A stretch of 24,898 nucleotides of DNA from DATJGF01 sp035495315 (GCA_035495315.1 DATJGF010000010.1:1-24898); one strand, 5' to 3'. Shown: positions 15,731 to 23,926, counted from the stretch's first letter. Notes: a model not told the origin generated them from the sequence alone. Program-made: numbers and translations.

Positions 15731-16539
15731 AATGCGTACCGTCGCAGGTAATTCAGCGCGACTACCAAATCCTTTGGCCAGGGAGCCGTGATCCGGAGCG
15801 GCTCACCGGTGGTTGGATGCGGCAAGGCGAGCTCTTCTGCATGAAGCGCAACCCGGGCCATCAAAGGCCGCTCGATTTGTTTCGGTTTTAGCCGATAGGC
15901 TCGTTTCAATTGAGACAACAGCAGTGGTTTTCCCCCGTAGAGCGTGTCACCAACCAACGGGTGTCCGGCATGCCGCAGGTGAACGCGAATCTGGTGCGTT
16001 CGATTAGTGCGCGGTTCACACTGAACCAGAACCCAACCCTTAAATCGCTCGCACACGGTAAAGGATGTGCGAGAATGTTTGCCTCGCTTAGGGTCAACTC
16101 GAATGAGCCCGACTTTTACAGGATGCAGAGCGAGCTTAGCGTCGATATCGAATCTTTCCTCTTTAGGCGCACCCTGCGCAAGGCCCACATACCGTTTATA
16201 TGGCTTCTCAGCGCCAAACAAATTCGCCAGTATCACCAGCACCGGTTTGCTCTTCGCCAGCAGCATGACGCCGCTGGTCTCCATGTCCAATCGATGGGCA
16301 TTCATTAAGTAATTCAATCCCCTATGCTGGGCCCATGGTTTATTCTCCGCAATGCCGGCGTGCAACAGTTTCATAAGGTTCGGCCGCTGCGGATCGTAGC
16401 GATCCGGCGAACTCAACAGCCGCGACGGTTTGTCCAGGGCAAGCAAATGCTCGTCCTCATACAAAACCGCCACTTCCCAGAACTCATGGGTTTCCGGCGA
16501 AGAGAGTTTGATGACGGTTCCGGAGGACACTTGACCCAA
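15727..16539 (-). CDS. RluA-family pseudouridine synthase
   Basis: Isomerises uridine to pseudouridine in rRNA or tRNA. The 270-residue protein has the RluA catalytic motif HRLDMETSG at 82-90, with Asp85 as the nucleophile. It also has YKRYVGLAQG, and the RTNRTHQIRVHLRHAGHPLVGD segment that closes the active site. The usual N-terminal S4 RNA-binding domain is absent, as in RluA, TruC and related single-domain members, so the target RNA site cannot be named. The ATG at 16539 gives a short leader before the VLYEDEHLLALDKPS strand. Its last codon and TAG stop are formed by the end of a hairpin repeat. The gene is 130 nt downstream of a PpiD-like gene on the same strand. Confidence 0.92.
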   Translation of the reverse strand: MGQVSSGTVIKLSSPETHEFWEVAVLYEDEHLLALDKPSRLLSSPDRYDPQRPNLMKLLHAGIAENKPWAQHRGLNYLMNAHRLDMETSGVMLLAKSKPVLVILANLFGAEKPYKRYVGLAQGAPKEERFDIDAKLALHPVKVGLIRVDPKRGKHSRTSFTVCERFKGWVLVQCEPRTNRTHQIRVHLRHAGHPLVGDTLYGGKPLLLSQLKRAYRLKPKQIERPLMARVALHAEELALPHPTTGEPLRITAPWPKDLVVALNYLRRYAL

Positions 16540-16669
16540 GATTCAGTTGTGAAATCACACTTTGTTTTCGTCGATCAGGTTCGAAAGCAAGCGGCAGGAG
16601 CTTTCGACAAAGTGGACGGACAAAGTGATCGAGAAAGTGGTCACCATTCCCCAGGTCTAAAGCGCGACC

Positions 16670-18361
16670 TTATGTCTTGGCGGGGGTCCCCATTGCCGGA
16701 GGCGGCTGCTGCGGTCGGCCTAATGGAGTATCGCGCAAGCCTTTGTCGGCTTCTTTCCGCAGCCAGTCGTTAAAGGCTTCCTGCTGGCGTGTTGCGCGCA
16801 GATTGAGGACGTATCCGGCGAGGTCGGCTTCCATTTTAGTGGTGTCAATCGGGAGCTTGGCTTTTACGTAAAGGATCATCCCACCCTCGCTGGTCGGCTG
16901 AAATGTACTCGGTTTACCTGGTGTCGTGCTGAAGGCGGCTTGCTTCAATTGGTTCAGGCTTACGAGATTTTCAACATTGGTCGGAAGTTCGCGCGTGCTG
17001 ATCGAGAAGGGAGGCAAACTCACGGGCATCAGCTTGGCTGCTTCGCAGAGGTTTGTAAAACTGGTGCCTTGGGCCAGACCGTTGGTCAGCGTTTGGTAAA
17101 AGCCGGTGCCAGCTTGCCTGGCCATTGCCATTGCCTGCGTGTGCTTATAATCTGCAATCACTTTGTCCCTGATCTGATCGAGGGGCGGAGTTTCATGTGG
17201 GATCTGATTGTTGAAAGCGATGACGTAAACCGCATCGCGACCCACGAGCGGTCCGGCGACAGGTTCCTGCTGAGTTAAGGCGAAGGCGGTTTTGACAAAG
17301 TCAGGCCCGACTTCGAGGTCTTTAGGCCCCTCCTCCCGGTCGAAGGGCGCGCTCACCCGAACGGTGAGCCCATTTGTTTTGGCCATTTCCGCGAAGGCTC
17401 CCGCACCTGCTGTGGGGTTGTCAATCACTGCGTGGGCAAACTCGTTGGCCTGGCTCCTCGCATCAGCCAGCGCGCGGTCGCGAATGACCCGTTCGCGAAT
17501 CCTGTCTTTATACTCCTCAGGGGTTTTTGCTTCTGGGAAAAGAGCCGACAGATTCGTTCCGAGGCGATCATAATTAGCCTGGACGAGCTCGTTCACATTG
17601 GTGCCCAAATCGGTTTCAGCCTTGGCCAACAAATTCGTCACCGGAAACTCCACATAGCTAACTTGCACCCGATCTGGAATCATGTACGTCGCAATGCGGT
17701 TCGAATAAAACTGCGTCACTGCCTCAGGAGTAACCGAAACCTCCGCGAGATAATTCGATGCGGAAAAGAACACCGCTTCGGCAGCAATTTCCTGGTGATC
17801 GCGTTCATAGAGCGACCTGGCCTCCTGGGGTGTTACCAACCCGCCGCTCAGGCCGAAGGTATTGATCAGTTCCTGAAGCCCCATGAAATGCTGCACATAC
17901 CGCTCGAAGTCCGCCACCTGCAGACCATGCGGTTCGAGGACTTTCTGGATAAAGATGGTCGGCGAGGTCACACCCATCCGTTCGAATGGCCGCATCAACC
18001 GGCGCGCCATCTCAGCTGCGGCTTCGTCGCTGGCGTGAACCCCCAACTGTTCCTGTTTTTGGACCAACAGCAGCCAGTTATAAATGTCGCGGTCCAGGTC
18101 CTGTTCCGTGCGCCGCTTGTCTTCGCCAAGCCAGTGCCCCGGATTGGCGACTAGAAAATAGTGGAGGTCCACCTCGCGGTAAGCGTTGACATACTGTTGC
18201 CGCGATATTTTCTGGCCATTAATGGAGCCGAAGTTTTCTTTCGCCGGCCTGCCACTGTTCATTTTGGAGTACGGCGAAAAATAAATGACGAAGCTAATAA
18301 CAGTCAGCGTAATGATGACCGCCCAAAGCCAGGTCTGATGCTTTCGGATTGTCCCAAACAT
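16670..18361 (-). CDS. Membrane-anchored PpiD/SurA-like folding factor
   Basis: A 563-residue protein with an N-terminal membrane anchor at about residues 12-30 (TWLWAVIITLTVISFVIYF) and the bulk outside the cytoplasm. The following region, FGSINGQKISRQQYVNAYRE, is the SurA_N_3 chaperone segment typical of PpiD. Helical substrate-binding sequence continues to about 220. A parvulin-like region is discontinuous: a first strand near RVQVSYVEFPV (about 226-236), a long helical insertion, then FAEMAKTNGL and DFVKTAFALTQQEPVAGPLVGRDAVYVIAF. Prolyl isomerase activity is therefore doubtful, while a chaperone role for exported proteins is plausible. The tail is Pro- and Lys-rich. It is divergent from a small lipoprotein gene. 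Confidence 0.82.
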   Translation of the reverse strand: MFGTIRKHQTWLWAVIITLTVISFVIYFSPYSKMNSGRPAKENFGSINGQKISRQQYVNAYREVDLHYFLVANPGHWLGEDKRRTEQDLDRDIYNWLLLVQKQEQLGVHASDEAAAEMARRLMRPFERMGVTSPTIFIQKVLEPHGLQVADFERYVQHFMGLQELINTFGLSGGLVTPQEARSLYERDHQEIAAEAVFFSASNYLAEVSVTPEAVTQFYSNRIATYMIPDRVQVSYVEFPVTNLLAKAETDLGTNVNELVQANYDRLGTNLSALFPEAKTPEEYKDRIRERVIRDRALADARSQANEFAHAVIDNPTAGAGAFAEMAKTNGLTVRVSAPFDREEGPKDLEVGPDFVKTAFALTQQEPVAGPLVGRDAVYVIAFNNQIPHETPPLDQIRDKVIADYKHTQAMAMARQAGTGFYQTLTNGLAQGTSFTNLCEAAKLMPVSLPPFSISTRELPTNVENLVSLNQLKQAAFSTTPGKPSTFQPTSEGGMILYVKAKLPIDTTKMEADLAGYVLNLRATRQQEAFNDWLRKEADKGLRDTPLGRPQQPPPAMGTPAKT

Positions 18362-18473
18362 AACTTCAATTCACGTTAAGAACGGGCAACCTAACCCCGT
18401 TTGCGGAGCCCGGTCAAACGCAAAATCGGAATGACCTTTACAAGCTTTTGCCCCTTTGCCACGCTCAGGCGGT

Positions 18474-18851
18474 ATGTCGAAGAAACTTCTGCCACTGCTA
18501 TTCGCACCGCTCCTGGTCGCAGGGTGCACCGCGACATTTACTAATTTGACCCCTCTGCAGCAAGGCCGGAACGCCAACAATCTTTATCCTGTCGAGGTGG
18601 CCATGACAACGCGGCAGCAGTCGCTCAAATGGGAGACGATTCGCCCGCAAATTGTCGTCGGTAATGAGACCTACCCGATGCGACGCACACCATTGATGAC
18701 CAATCGTTGGGAAGGATTGGTCCCGGTGCCCGCTACCGAGAAAGTGGTCCATTATCGCTATAAGTTCGATTTTGATTACAATACCTTTGGCACTCCCAAA
18801 GGGGACAGCGCTCTCTCGCCGGAGTATACACTCCACGTGCGAGAGCAGTGA
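18474..18851 (+). CDS. Small predicted lipoprotein, function unknown
   Basis: A 125-residue protein with a lipoprotein signal: MSKKLLPLLFAPLLVAGC, where Cys18 is the predicted lipidated residue of an LVAGC lipobox. The mature part is rich in beta-strand-like alternation (IRPQIVVGNETYPM, HYRYKFDFDYNTF, EYTLHVRE) and may be an immunoglobulin-like sandwich. No enzyme motif is seen. The ATG at 18474 is preferred over an upstream TTG at 18456 because it starts with the Lys-containing signal. It is followed 33 nt later by an unknown Cys-rich protein on the same strand, and is divergent from the PpiD-like gene, whose client proteins could include such lipoproteins (inference). Confidence 0.72.
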   Translation: MSKKLLPLLFAPLLVAGCTATFTNLTPLQQGRNANNLYPVEVAMTTRQQSLKWETIRPQIVVGNETYPMRRTPLMTNRWEGLVPVPATEKVVHYRYKFDFDYNTFGTPKGDSALSPEYTLHVREQ

Positions 18852-18884
18852 CAGGGACGAACGCCGGGCAACCCCCCAGGAGCG

Positions 18885-19490
18885 ATGGCGACCGGCTCCG
18901 ATTCCCCATTTGATTCCCTTTGGAAGGAATACAGCCTCTGTTTTCGGGATTTTGATGACCTGACCCTCGCACGGTGGATGGCCCAAACCCTGGGCCAATT
19001 CGAAGGTAAAGCCTGGCGTTTTTCTCACCCTCTTTTGCGCGCCTACCTGTTGGCCGCACAACTTGCCCAGGAGCGCCAAATCTGGCTCAAACGCCTGGCC
19101 ACCTCGCCTGCAGGTTATGGCGAATCGCCATGTTGCCGGGCGCCGATGCTGCCGCTGCTCACCCGAGACATCCATGAAGCAGGGCTAGTTTGTCAGCATT
19201 GCAGCGAAACGCTGGTTCCATTCGAGGAAATCCCCGCCGCCATTCAGGCCGATCTCCGCGCCTGGGGCGAGCAATACGCGCCAGTGCATGCAGTGGCTCA
19301 CTGGGACGACACGCAGCGCAAGAGCAGCGATTACGATCGGGCTTACGAAAAGGCCGCCGAGGAAGCGGAACGTCTACTGATCAAAGCCGGCAGCCGGTTG
19401 GCACCAAAACTCCTTGATTATTACCCTGCGATCGTTTGGGAGGATCAGGATGAATGCCTCGAGGTCAGACCGGAGGACGTGACCCTGTAA
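18885..19490 (+). CDS. Conserved-looking hypothetical protein with possible zinc-binding cysteines
   Basis: A 201-residue soluble protein I do not recognise. It starts with an aromatic, helical region (LWKEYSLCFRDFDDLTLARW at about 12-31; LLRAYLLAAQLAQERQIWLK at 50-69). Then come SPCCRAPM (Cys83, Cys84) and LVCQHCSETL (Cys103, Cys106), which together could form a zinc-ribbon-like site. The C-terminal half is acidic and helical (SDYDRAYEKAAEEAERLL). No signal peptide is present. An AGGAG site four nt before the ATG at 18885 supports the start. It probably shares a transcript with the lipoprotein gene. A long antisense frame over the same region has no supporting features. Confidence 0.7.
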   Translation: MATGSDSPFDSLWKEYSLCFRDFDDLTLARWMAQTLGQFEGKAWRFSHPLLRAYLLAAQLAQERQIWLKRLATSPAGYGESPCCRAPMLPLLTRDIHEAGLVCQHCSETLVPFEEIPAAIQADLRAWGEQYAPVHAVAHWDDTQRKSSDYDRAYEKAAEEAERLLIKAGSRLAPKLLDYYPAIVWEDQDECLEVRPEDVTL

Positions 19491-19499
19491 GATCCCCGA

Positions 19500-19643
19500 G
19501 TAGCGTCAAGCGTCTGGCTTGACATAGAGGGCGTGTCCCGCCGCCCGTGCCGAGTGAGTTGACCGTAGGGTAATTCGTATTCAAGGTTGTGACCCGCCAG
19601 GGAGGATGCCCGGCTCTACGGCGGGCGAGACACCCACCACTAC
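19500..19643. repeat. Mosaic hairpin repeat, element 3
   Basis: Begins GTAGCGTCAAGC with hairpin GTCAAGC-GTCTG-GCTTGAC (19505-19523) followed by ATAGAG. Element 2 reads GTAGCGTCAGGC, then GCCTGAC and GTAGAG, so the first 30 nt are homologous with a matched G-C to A-T change in the stem. CCCGCCG-type pairing occurs between 19537-19543 and 19619-19625, and GTGT/ACAC pairing extends it. GGCGAGAC (19624-19631) is shared with element 2. It ends CACTAC at 19638-19643, between two convergent genes. Confidence 0.7.
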
Positions 19644-19687
19644 GCCCTTGTTGCTGGCATGAGCGAGTTTTCGGTCGACCTCGGGGA

Positions 19688-20758
19688 TCAGATCTTAACC
19701 TTGAACTCTTCTCCTTTTTTCAGCGAGGCGGCGAATCCGGCGAGGAGTTCGGGGATCATCTCGAGGTCTTTGAGACTAATCACTTCCACGGGCGAGTGCA
19801 TGTAACGATTGGGCAGACTGATTAGCCCACTGGCAATGCCGCCGCGCGTCCAGAAAATCGCATCTGTATCGGTGCCGCTCGTCGACGACATTGCTTCATG
19901 CTGCAACGGAATTTTTTTGGCCTTCGCGACCTGCTCGATCCGTGCCATGACTTCCGGGTGATTGCACCCGCCGTGGGTAATTGCGGGCCCCTCACCCACC
20001 TTGATATCTCCGTGCTGGGCCTTATTCACGGTCGGATAATCTGTCGCATGGGTCACATCCACCACGAGCGCCACGTCGGGTTTTAAAGAATACGCGATTT
20101 GGCGGGCGCCCAATAGCCCTACTTCTTCCTGTACATTCGAAACGGCACAAACCTCGGCCTGCAGTTTGATTTTCCGCTCCTTCAACAGGCGCAACGTCTC
20201 TGCGACTGCAAAAGTGCCAATCCGGTTATCAAACGCCCGGCCTACGACCAGGTCATCCCGCAACACGTCAAATTCATCAACCAACGTGATAGGGTCGCCG
20301 ATCCGCACGACCTTTTCGGCCGCTTTCCGGCTATCCACCCCAATATCGATGAAAAGGTCCGAGATCTTGGGCGGTTTGGGATCCTTCTCCTCCTTCATGA
20401 GATGAGGTGCGACGTTGCCGACCACGCCTTTGACTGGCCCATTGCGCGTGTGAATCACAACCCGTTGCGCCTTGGTAATCGCCGGATTCACGCCCCCCAT
20501 CTTGCGAACATAAATGTAGCCTTCCTCATTGATATAGCAGACCGCCAGTCCTATCTCATCGGCGTGGCCGGCTACCATCAACCGGGGACCCCCGCCTTTA
20601 TTCAGCACCGCGACACAATTTCCGTATGTATCGGAAAAGGTCTCGTCAGCAAACTGGCGGGCGTACTCGAGCCAGACACGCTGGCCGCGGACTTCGTGGC
20701 CTACCGGACTGGGGGTATTGACGAGCGTTCGTAGAAAATTCAATGATTGTTCACGCAT
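19688..20758 (-). CDS. M42-family aminopeptidase (FrvX/TET-like)
   Basis: A cytosolic co-catalytic zinc aminopeptidase, probably forming a large oligomer that trims peptides. The 356-residue protein retains all family metal and catalytic residues at expected spacing: His65 and Asp67 in AGHADEIG, Asp177 in GRAFDNRIG, the catalytic pair Glu211-Glu212 in VQEEVGLLGAR, Asp234 in VDVTHATDYP, and His321 in NRYMHSPVEV. The older annotation of such proteins as endoglucanases is not supported by these motifs. The ATG at 20758 is preferred to a TTG at 20770. The gene is divergent from proB and about 45 nt from a hairpin repeat at its 3' end. Confidence 0.93.
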   Translation of the reverse strand: MREQSLNFLRTLVNTPSPVGHEVRGQRVWLEYARQFADETFSDTYGNCVAVLNKGGGPRLMVAGHADEIGLAVCYINEEGYIYVRKMGGVNPAITKAQRVVIHTRNGPVKGVVGNVAPHLMKEEKDPKPPKISDLFIDIGVDSRKAAEKVVRIGDPITLVDEFDVLRDDLVVGRAFDNRIGTFAVAETLRLLKERKIKLQAEVCAVSNVQEEVGLLGARQIAYSLKPDVALVVDVTHATDYPTVNKAQHGDIKVGEGPAITHGGCNHPEVMARIEQVAKAKKIPLQHEAMSSTSGTDTDAIFWTRGGIASGLISLPNRYMHSPVEVISLKDLEMIPELLAGFAASLKKGEEFKVKI

Positions 20759-20884
20759 GGGAAATTCCAAGTTGACATTAGCTCTCGTTACCCGTGAGCC
20801 GGGACATTGGCACGTTATGACGCCATCGTAAATGGTAAATTGTCGCCCTCGACACCGAGAGCAACGTTTGGTACGAAACTGGGA

Positions 20885-21961
20885 GTGCGTTCGAAGCTCC
20901 TCAAGAAAATCGCCCGTATTGTCGTCAAGCTGGGGACGGGTGTGCTGACCGACAGCCGCAAGCAGCCCGATCTACCGCAGATCGAGCAACTCGTCGCACA
21001 AATGGCGGAGCATTGCAAGGCAGGCAAGGAAATCGTCGTGGTTTCCTCGGGGGCCGTCGGTGCGGGCATGGGGGTATTGGGGTACCAGAAGCGCCCCACT
21101 GAATTAGCCGAGTTGCAGGCGTGCGCCGCCGTCGGCCAGTCGCGACTGATGAGTTTTTACGAAAAGATGTTCGGCGCATTCGGGCTGTCCGTCGCCCAGG
21201 TTCTGCTCACACATGACGACCTTGAACACCACGAACGCCATCTCAACGCCCGCAATACCCTCGTCACACTGTTGCGCCACGGTGTCATCCCGATCATTAA
21301 CGAAAATGACGCCGTCTCCTTCACCGAACTCAAGTTCGGCGACAACGACAAGCTCTCAGCCCTGGTCGCTTCCCTGTTGCCCGCCGACTTGTTGGTGCTG
21401 CTAACGACCGTCGACGGCGTTATCGAGAACTTCGGCAAAGCAAATGCAAAGGCCATCTCGACTGTTGCCGCCATTGACAGTCGTATCGAGAAAATCGCGG
21501 GGGGGACCGACAACGAGTTGGCCACCGGCGGTATGGCCTCGAAAATTCAGGCCGCCAAAATCGTTGTCCGCTCGGGTATTCCAATGGTGATCGCCTCGGG
21601 TAAAAAGAAGCAAAGCTTGTCCCGCGTCCTGGCGGGACAGGAAGAGGGCACGCTGTTTGTCCCACAAGCCACTCGCCTGCAGGGACGCAAACGTTGGATC
21701 GCCTTCTTTCATCACCCCAAAGGCGCCTTGTTCGTCGATAACGGGGCGCGCCGCGCACTGCGGGAAAATGGGAAGAGCTTGTTGCCGCCCGGAATCGTGC
21801 GCTGCGAGGGCGACTTCGAACCGGGCGAAGTCGTGCGCATCTGCGACTTGGATGGCACCGAATTCGCCCGCGGGATCGCGGGATTCGGCTCGAGCCAAAT
21901 CCAGGCGCGCGAACTGAGTCGAGTCGAGGTTGTGCACCGGGATAACCTGGTCATCCTCTGA
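20885..21961 (+). CDS. proB: Glutamate 5-kinase
   Basis: Phosphorylates glutamate in the first step of proline synthesis. The amino-acid kinase domain covers about residues 1-250: IARIVVKLGTGVLT, VVVSSGAVGAGMGVL, QACAAVGQSRLM, IPIINENDAVS, KFGDNDKLSALVASLLPADLL, and GTGGM-type ELATGGMASKIQAA. A C-terminal PUA domain follows (GALFVDNGARRAL, LLPPGIVRCEGDF, GEVVRICD). I prefer the GTG at 20885, giving 358 residues close to family length and starting just before the LLKKIARIVVKLG strand. A TTG at 20807 would add 26 non-conserved residues. No proA is present in the window. mazG begins 10 nt after the stop and is probably co-transcribed. Confidence 0.93.
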   Translation: MRSKLLKKIARIVVKLGTGVLTDSRKQPDLPQIEQLVAQMAEHCKAGKEIVVVSSGAVGAGMGVLGYQKRPTELAELQACAAVGQSRLMSFYEKMFGAFGLSVAQVLLTHDDLEHHERHLNARNTLVTLLRHGVIPIINENDAVSFTELKFGDNDKLSALVASLLPADLLVLLTTVDGVIENFGKANAKAISTVAAIDSRIEKIAGGTDNELATGGMASKIQAAKIVVRSGIPMVIASGKKKQSLSRVLAGQEEGTLFVPQATRLQGRKRWIAFFHHPKGALFVDNGARRALRENGKSLLPPGIVRCEGDFEPGEVVRICDLDGTEFARGIAGFGSSQIQARELSRVEVVHRDNLVIL

Positions 21962-21971
21962 GCCGGTGCCC

Positions 21972-22625
21972 ATGAAGAAAGGAACTTCTGCCATTAACGA
22001 TCTGATCCGAGTCATGGCGCGGCTTCGGTCGCCAAAAGGTTGCCCCTGGGATCGCGAGCAGGACCACATGACCCTGCGCTGGCACGCAGTGGAAGAAGTC
22101 TACGAGCTGATGGATGCCATTGAGTCACGTGACGATCATGAACTCGAGGAGGAGTTGGGCGACCTCCTTCTGCAAGTCGTTTTTCATTGCCAGCTCGCGC
22201 GCGAGCGCCGGGCTTTCGATTTTGATAAGGTCGCGCGTCACATTACGGATAAGTTGATTCGCCGCCACCCACACGTCTTTGGACAATTGAAAGTAAAGGA
22301 TGTCGACCAGGTCTGGGCCAACTGGGAGAAGATCAAGCGCGCGGAGAAACATGGCACCCGCCACTCGCGACCGTCGGCACTCGACGGAATACCCAAACAC
22401 CTGCCGGCGTTGCTTCGAGCCGAAAAGCTCGTCAAAAAAGCCCGCCGAGCGAAGCTGGTCAGCGCGACGCCGGCGCGACGTCTCAGCCGCCAGGCGATAG
22501 CGCGACAACTCTTCCGCCTCGCCCAACAGGCTCAGGCACGCGGCTGGTCGGCTGAGGATTTGTTGCGACAGGAAACGCAAAAACACGAACATGCATGGCG
22601 AAGGCAGGAGGGGGCCCAGCAATAG
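21972..22625 (+). CDS. mazG: MazG nucleoside triphosphate pyrophosphohydrolase
   Basis: Hydrolyses NTPs or dNTPs to monophosphates and pyrophosphate, cleaning the pool of aberrant nucleotides or modulating stress responses. The 217-residue protein has one clear MazG domain: GCPWDREQDHMTL at 23-35, the metal motif EEVYE at 41-45, and ELGDLLLQVVFH at 61-72, satisfying ExxE(12-28)ExxD. A WANWEKIKRAEK segment follows at about 117-128. E. coli MazG has two tandem domains. Here the second is reduced to a Lys/Arg/Ala-rich tail. The ATG at 21972 is chosen so that the protein starts after proB. A longer frame from 21930 overlaps proB without gain. No mazEF toxin-antitoxin genes are adjacent. Confidence 0.92.
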   Translation: MKKGTSAINDLIRVMARLRSPKGCPWDREQDHMTLRWHAVEEVYELMDAIESRDDHELEEELGDLLLQVVFHCQLARERRAFDFDKVARHITDKLIRRHPHVFGQLKVKDVDQVWANWEKIKRAEKHGTRHSRPSALDGIPKHLPALLRAEKLVKKARRAKLVSATPARRLSRQAIARQLFRLAQQAQARGWSAEDLLRQETQKHEHAWRRQEGAQQ

Positions 22626-22706
22626 CTCGTATTCCTTCGGCTGCAATCATCTTCCGCTTATCGCACTCGACCAAGCTGGGCTAATTGCCTAGGCTTTGGC
22701 ATAATT

Positions 22707-23816
22707 ATGACCGACCCACGGTGCACTAAATTAGCTAAACTCCTCATTGAATACTCGACCGCACTCAAAAAAGGCGATCGTGTTCTGATCGACCTTATCG
22801 ATGTGCCGGATGAATTCGGGATCGAACTCGTCCGCGCGGCGCGGGCCGTCGACGCCGTGCCGGTAATCGCGGTCCGCCATACACGCCTTACCCGGGAATT
22901 GTTGCGCGAGACCAACGAAGCTCATGCGCTGCTGGACCGGGACCTCGAACTGTTCAGGATGAAGAAGGTGCAGGCTTATATCGCAATTCGGGGCAGCGCC
23001 AACGCCAACGAAAACGCCGATGTGCCGAGCGATCGTTTGGCGACCTATTCGCGCATAACGCGTCCTGTCCTGAACTATCGAGTGAATAAAACGCGTTGGT
23101 GCGTCCTGCGCTGGCCCAGCCCAAGTATGGCCCAGGCAGCCAGCATGAGCACCGAAGCCTTTGAGAACCTCTATTTCAACGTCTGCACCATGGATTACCG
23201 CAAGATGGCCCGCGCGATGATGCCGCTCCAGCAGCGAATGCGCCGGACCAACCGCGTACAAATCAAAGGTCCAGCCACGGACCTCTCTTTCAGCATCAAA
23301 GGCATCGGCGCAAAAATGTGCAAAGGCGACCGAAACATCCCCGACGGCGAAGTTTTTTCCTGCCCCGTAAAGAACTCCATCAATGGCCAGATCCAGTTCA
23401 ACACCCCAACCATTTACGCCGGCACCAAATTCGAGAACGTCTATCTCGAGTTCAAGGATGGCAAAGTGGTCAAAGCCAGCTCCAACAATACCAGGCGCCT
23501 CAATGAGATTTTGGATACCGATCCCGGCGCTCGCTACACGGGCGAATTCTCTTTGGGATTTAATCCCTATATTCTAAACCCGATGTGCGACATCCTCTTT
23601 GATGAAAAGATTGCCGGGTCGCTGCACCTTACCCCGGGCCAAGCTTACGAAGAATGCGACAACGGAAATCGCTCAGCTGTGCATTGGGACATGGTCCTGA
23701 TTCAACGGCCGGAATGGGGCGGAGGTGAAATTTGGTTCGATGGCGAACTGATTCGGAAAAACGGTTTGTTCGTTGCTAAAGAGCTTAAAGGTTTGAACCC
23801 GGCGAACCTGAAGTAG
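22707..23816 (+). CDS. M29-family aminopeptidase (AmpS/PepS-like)
   Basis: A 369-residue cytosolic metallo-aminopeptidase homologue. The residues known to bind the two metals in the M29 family can be matched: Glu215 in NIPDGEVF, Glu280 in YTGEFSLGFNP, His307 in AGSLHLTPGQAYEE, His326 and Asp328 in SAVHWDMVL, with Tyr314 in the catalytic position. The interval between Tyr314 and His326 looks shorter than in characterised thermophilic members, which may change the active-site lid. The N-terminal domain (LIEYSTALKKGDRVLID) is also typical. It follows mazG after an 81-nt gap. With the M42 enzyme, it gives two peptide-trimming enzymes in this window. Confidence 0.9.
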   Translation: MTDPRCTKLAKLLIEYSTALKKGDRVLIDLIDVPDEFGIELVRAARAVDAVPVIAVRHTRLTRELLRETNEAHALLDRDLELFRMKKVQAYIAIRGSANANENADVPSDRLATYSRITRPVLNYRVNKTRWCVLRWPSPSMAQAASMSTEAFENLYFNVCTMDYRKMARAMMPLQQRMRRTNRVQIKGPATDLSFSIKGIGAKMCKGDRNIPDGEVFSCPVKNSINGQIQFNTPTIYAGTKFENVYLEFKDGKVVKASSNNTRRLNEILDTDPGARYTGEFSLGFNPYILNPMCDILFDEKIAGSLHLTPGQAYEECDNGNRSAVHWDMVLIQRPEWGGGEIWFDGELIRKNGLFVAKELKGLNPANLK

Positions 23817-23926
23817 ATCAAAACTCAGAATCGGAGACGGACAGTAAGGTAAACGGCAGAAATATCACCGGCTCGCGTGCGCTATTAATCGCTTTGCGCC
23901 TCCGATTTCGACCTTCGTCCTTGTCT

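Noticed and set aside
16589..16672. Short plus-strand peptide frame in the PpiD/RluA gap (ending KVVTIPQV)
   Set aside because: It looks protein-like but has only a TTG start, no ribosome site and fewer than 30 codons, so no CDS is claimed.
18498..19175. Minus-strand frame of 225 codons across the lipoprotein and Cys-rich genes
   Set aside because: The plus-strand genes have a lipobox and an AGGAG site respectively. The antisense frame has neither start signal nor recognisable domain.
4500..19643. CRISPR-like interpretation of the three repeat elements
   Set aside because: The copies are kilobases apart, lack regular repeat-spacer periodicity and are internally palindromic with variable modules, and no cas gene is present.
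20772..20777. TTGACA box between the M42 and proB genes
   Set aside because: A perfect -35 hexamer, but no acceptable -10 box is found 16-18 nt downstream.
21401..22069. Minus-strand frame of 222 codons over proB and mazG
   Set aside because: A shadow of two well-supported genes, with no motif or start signal.
23829..23907. 8-bp inverted repeat AATCGGAG/CTCCGATT between the M29 and LysR genes
   Set aside because: The arms are 63 nt apart, short, and not followed by a T tract, so a terminator call is not justified.
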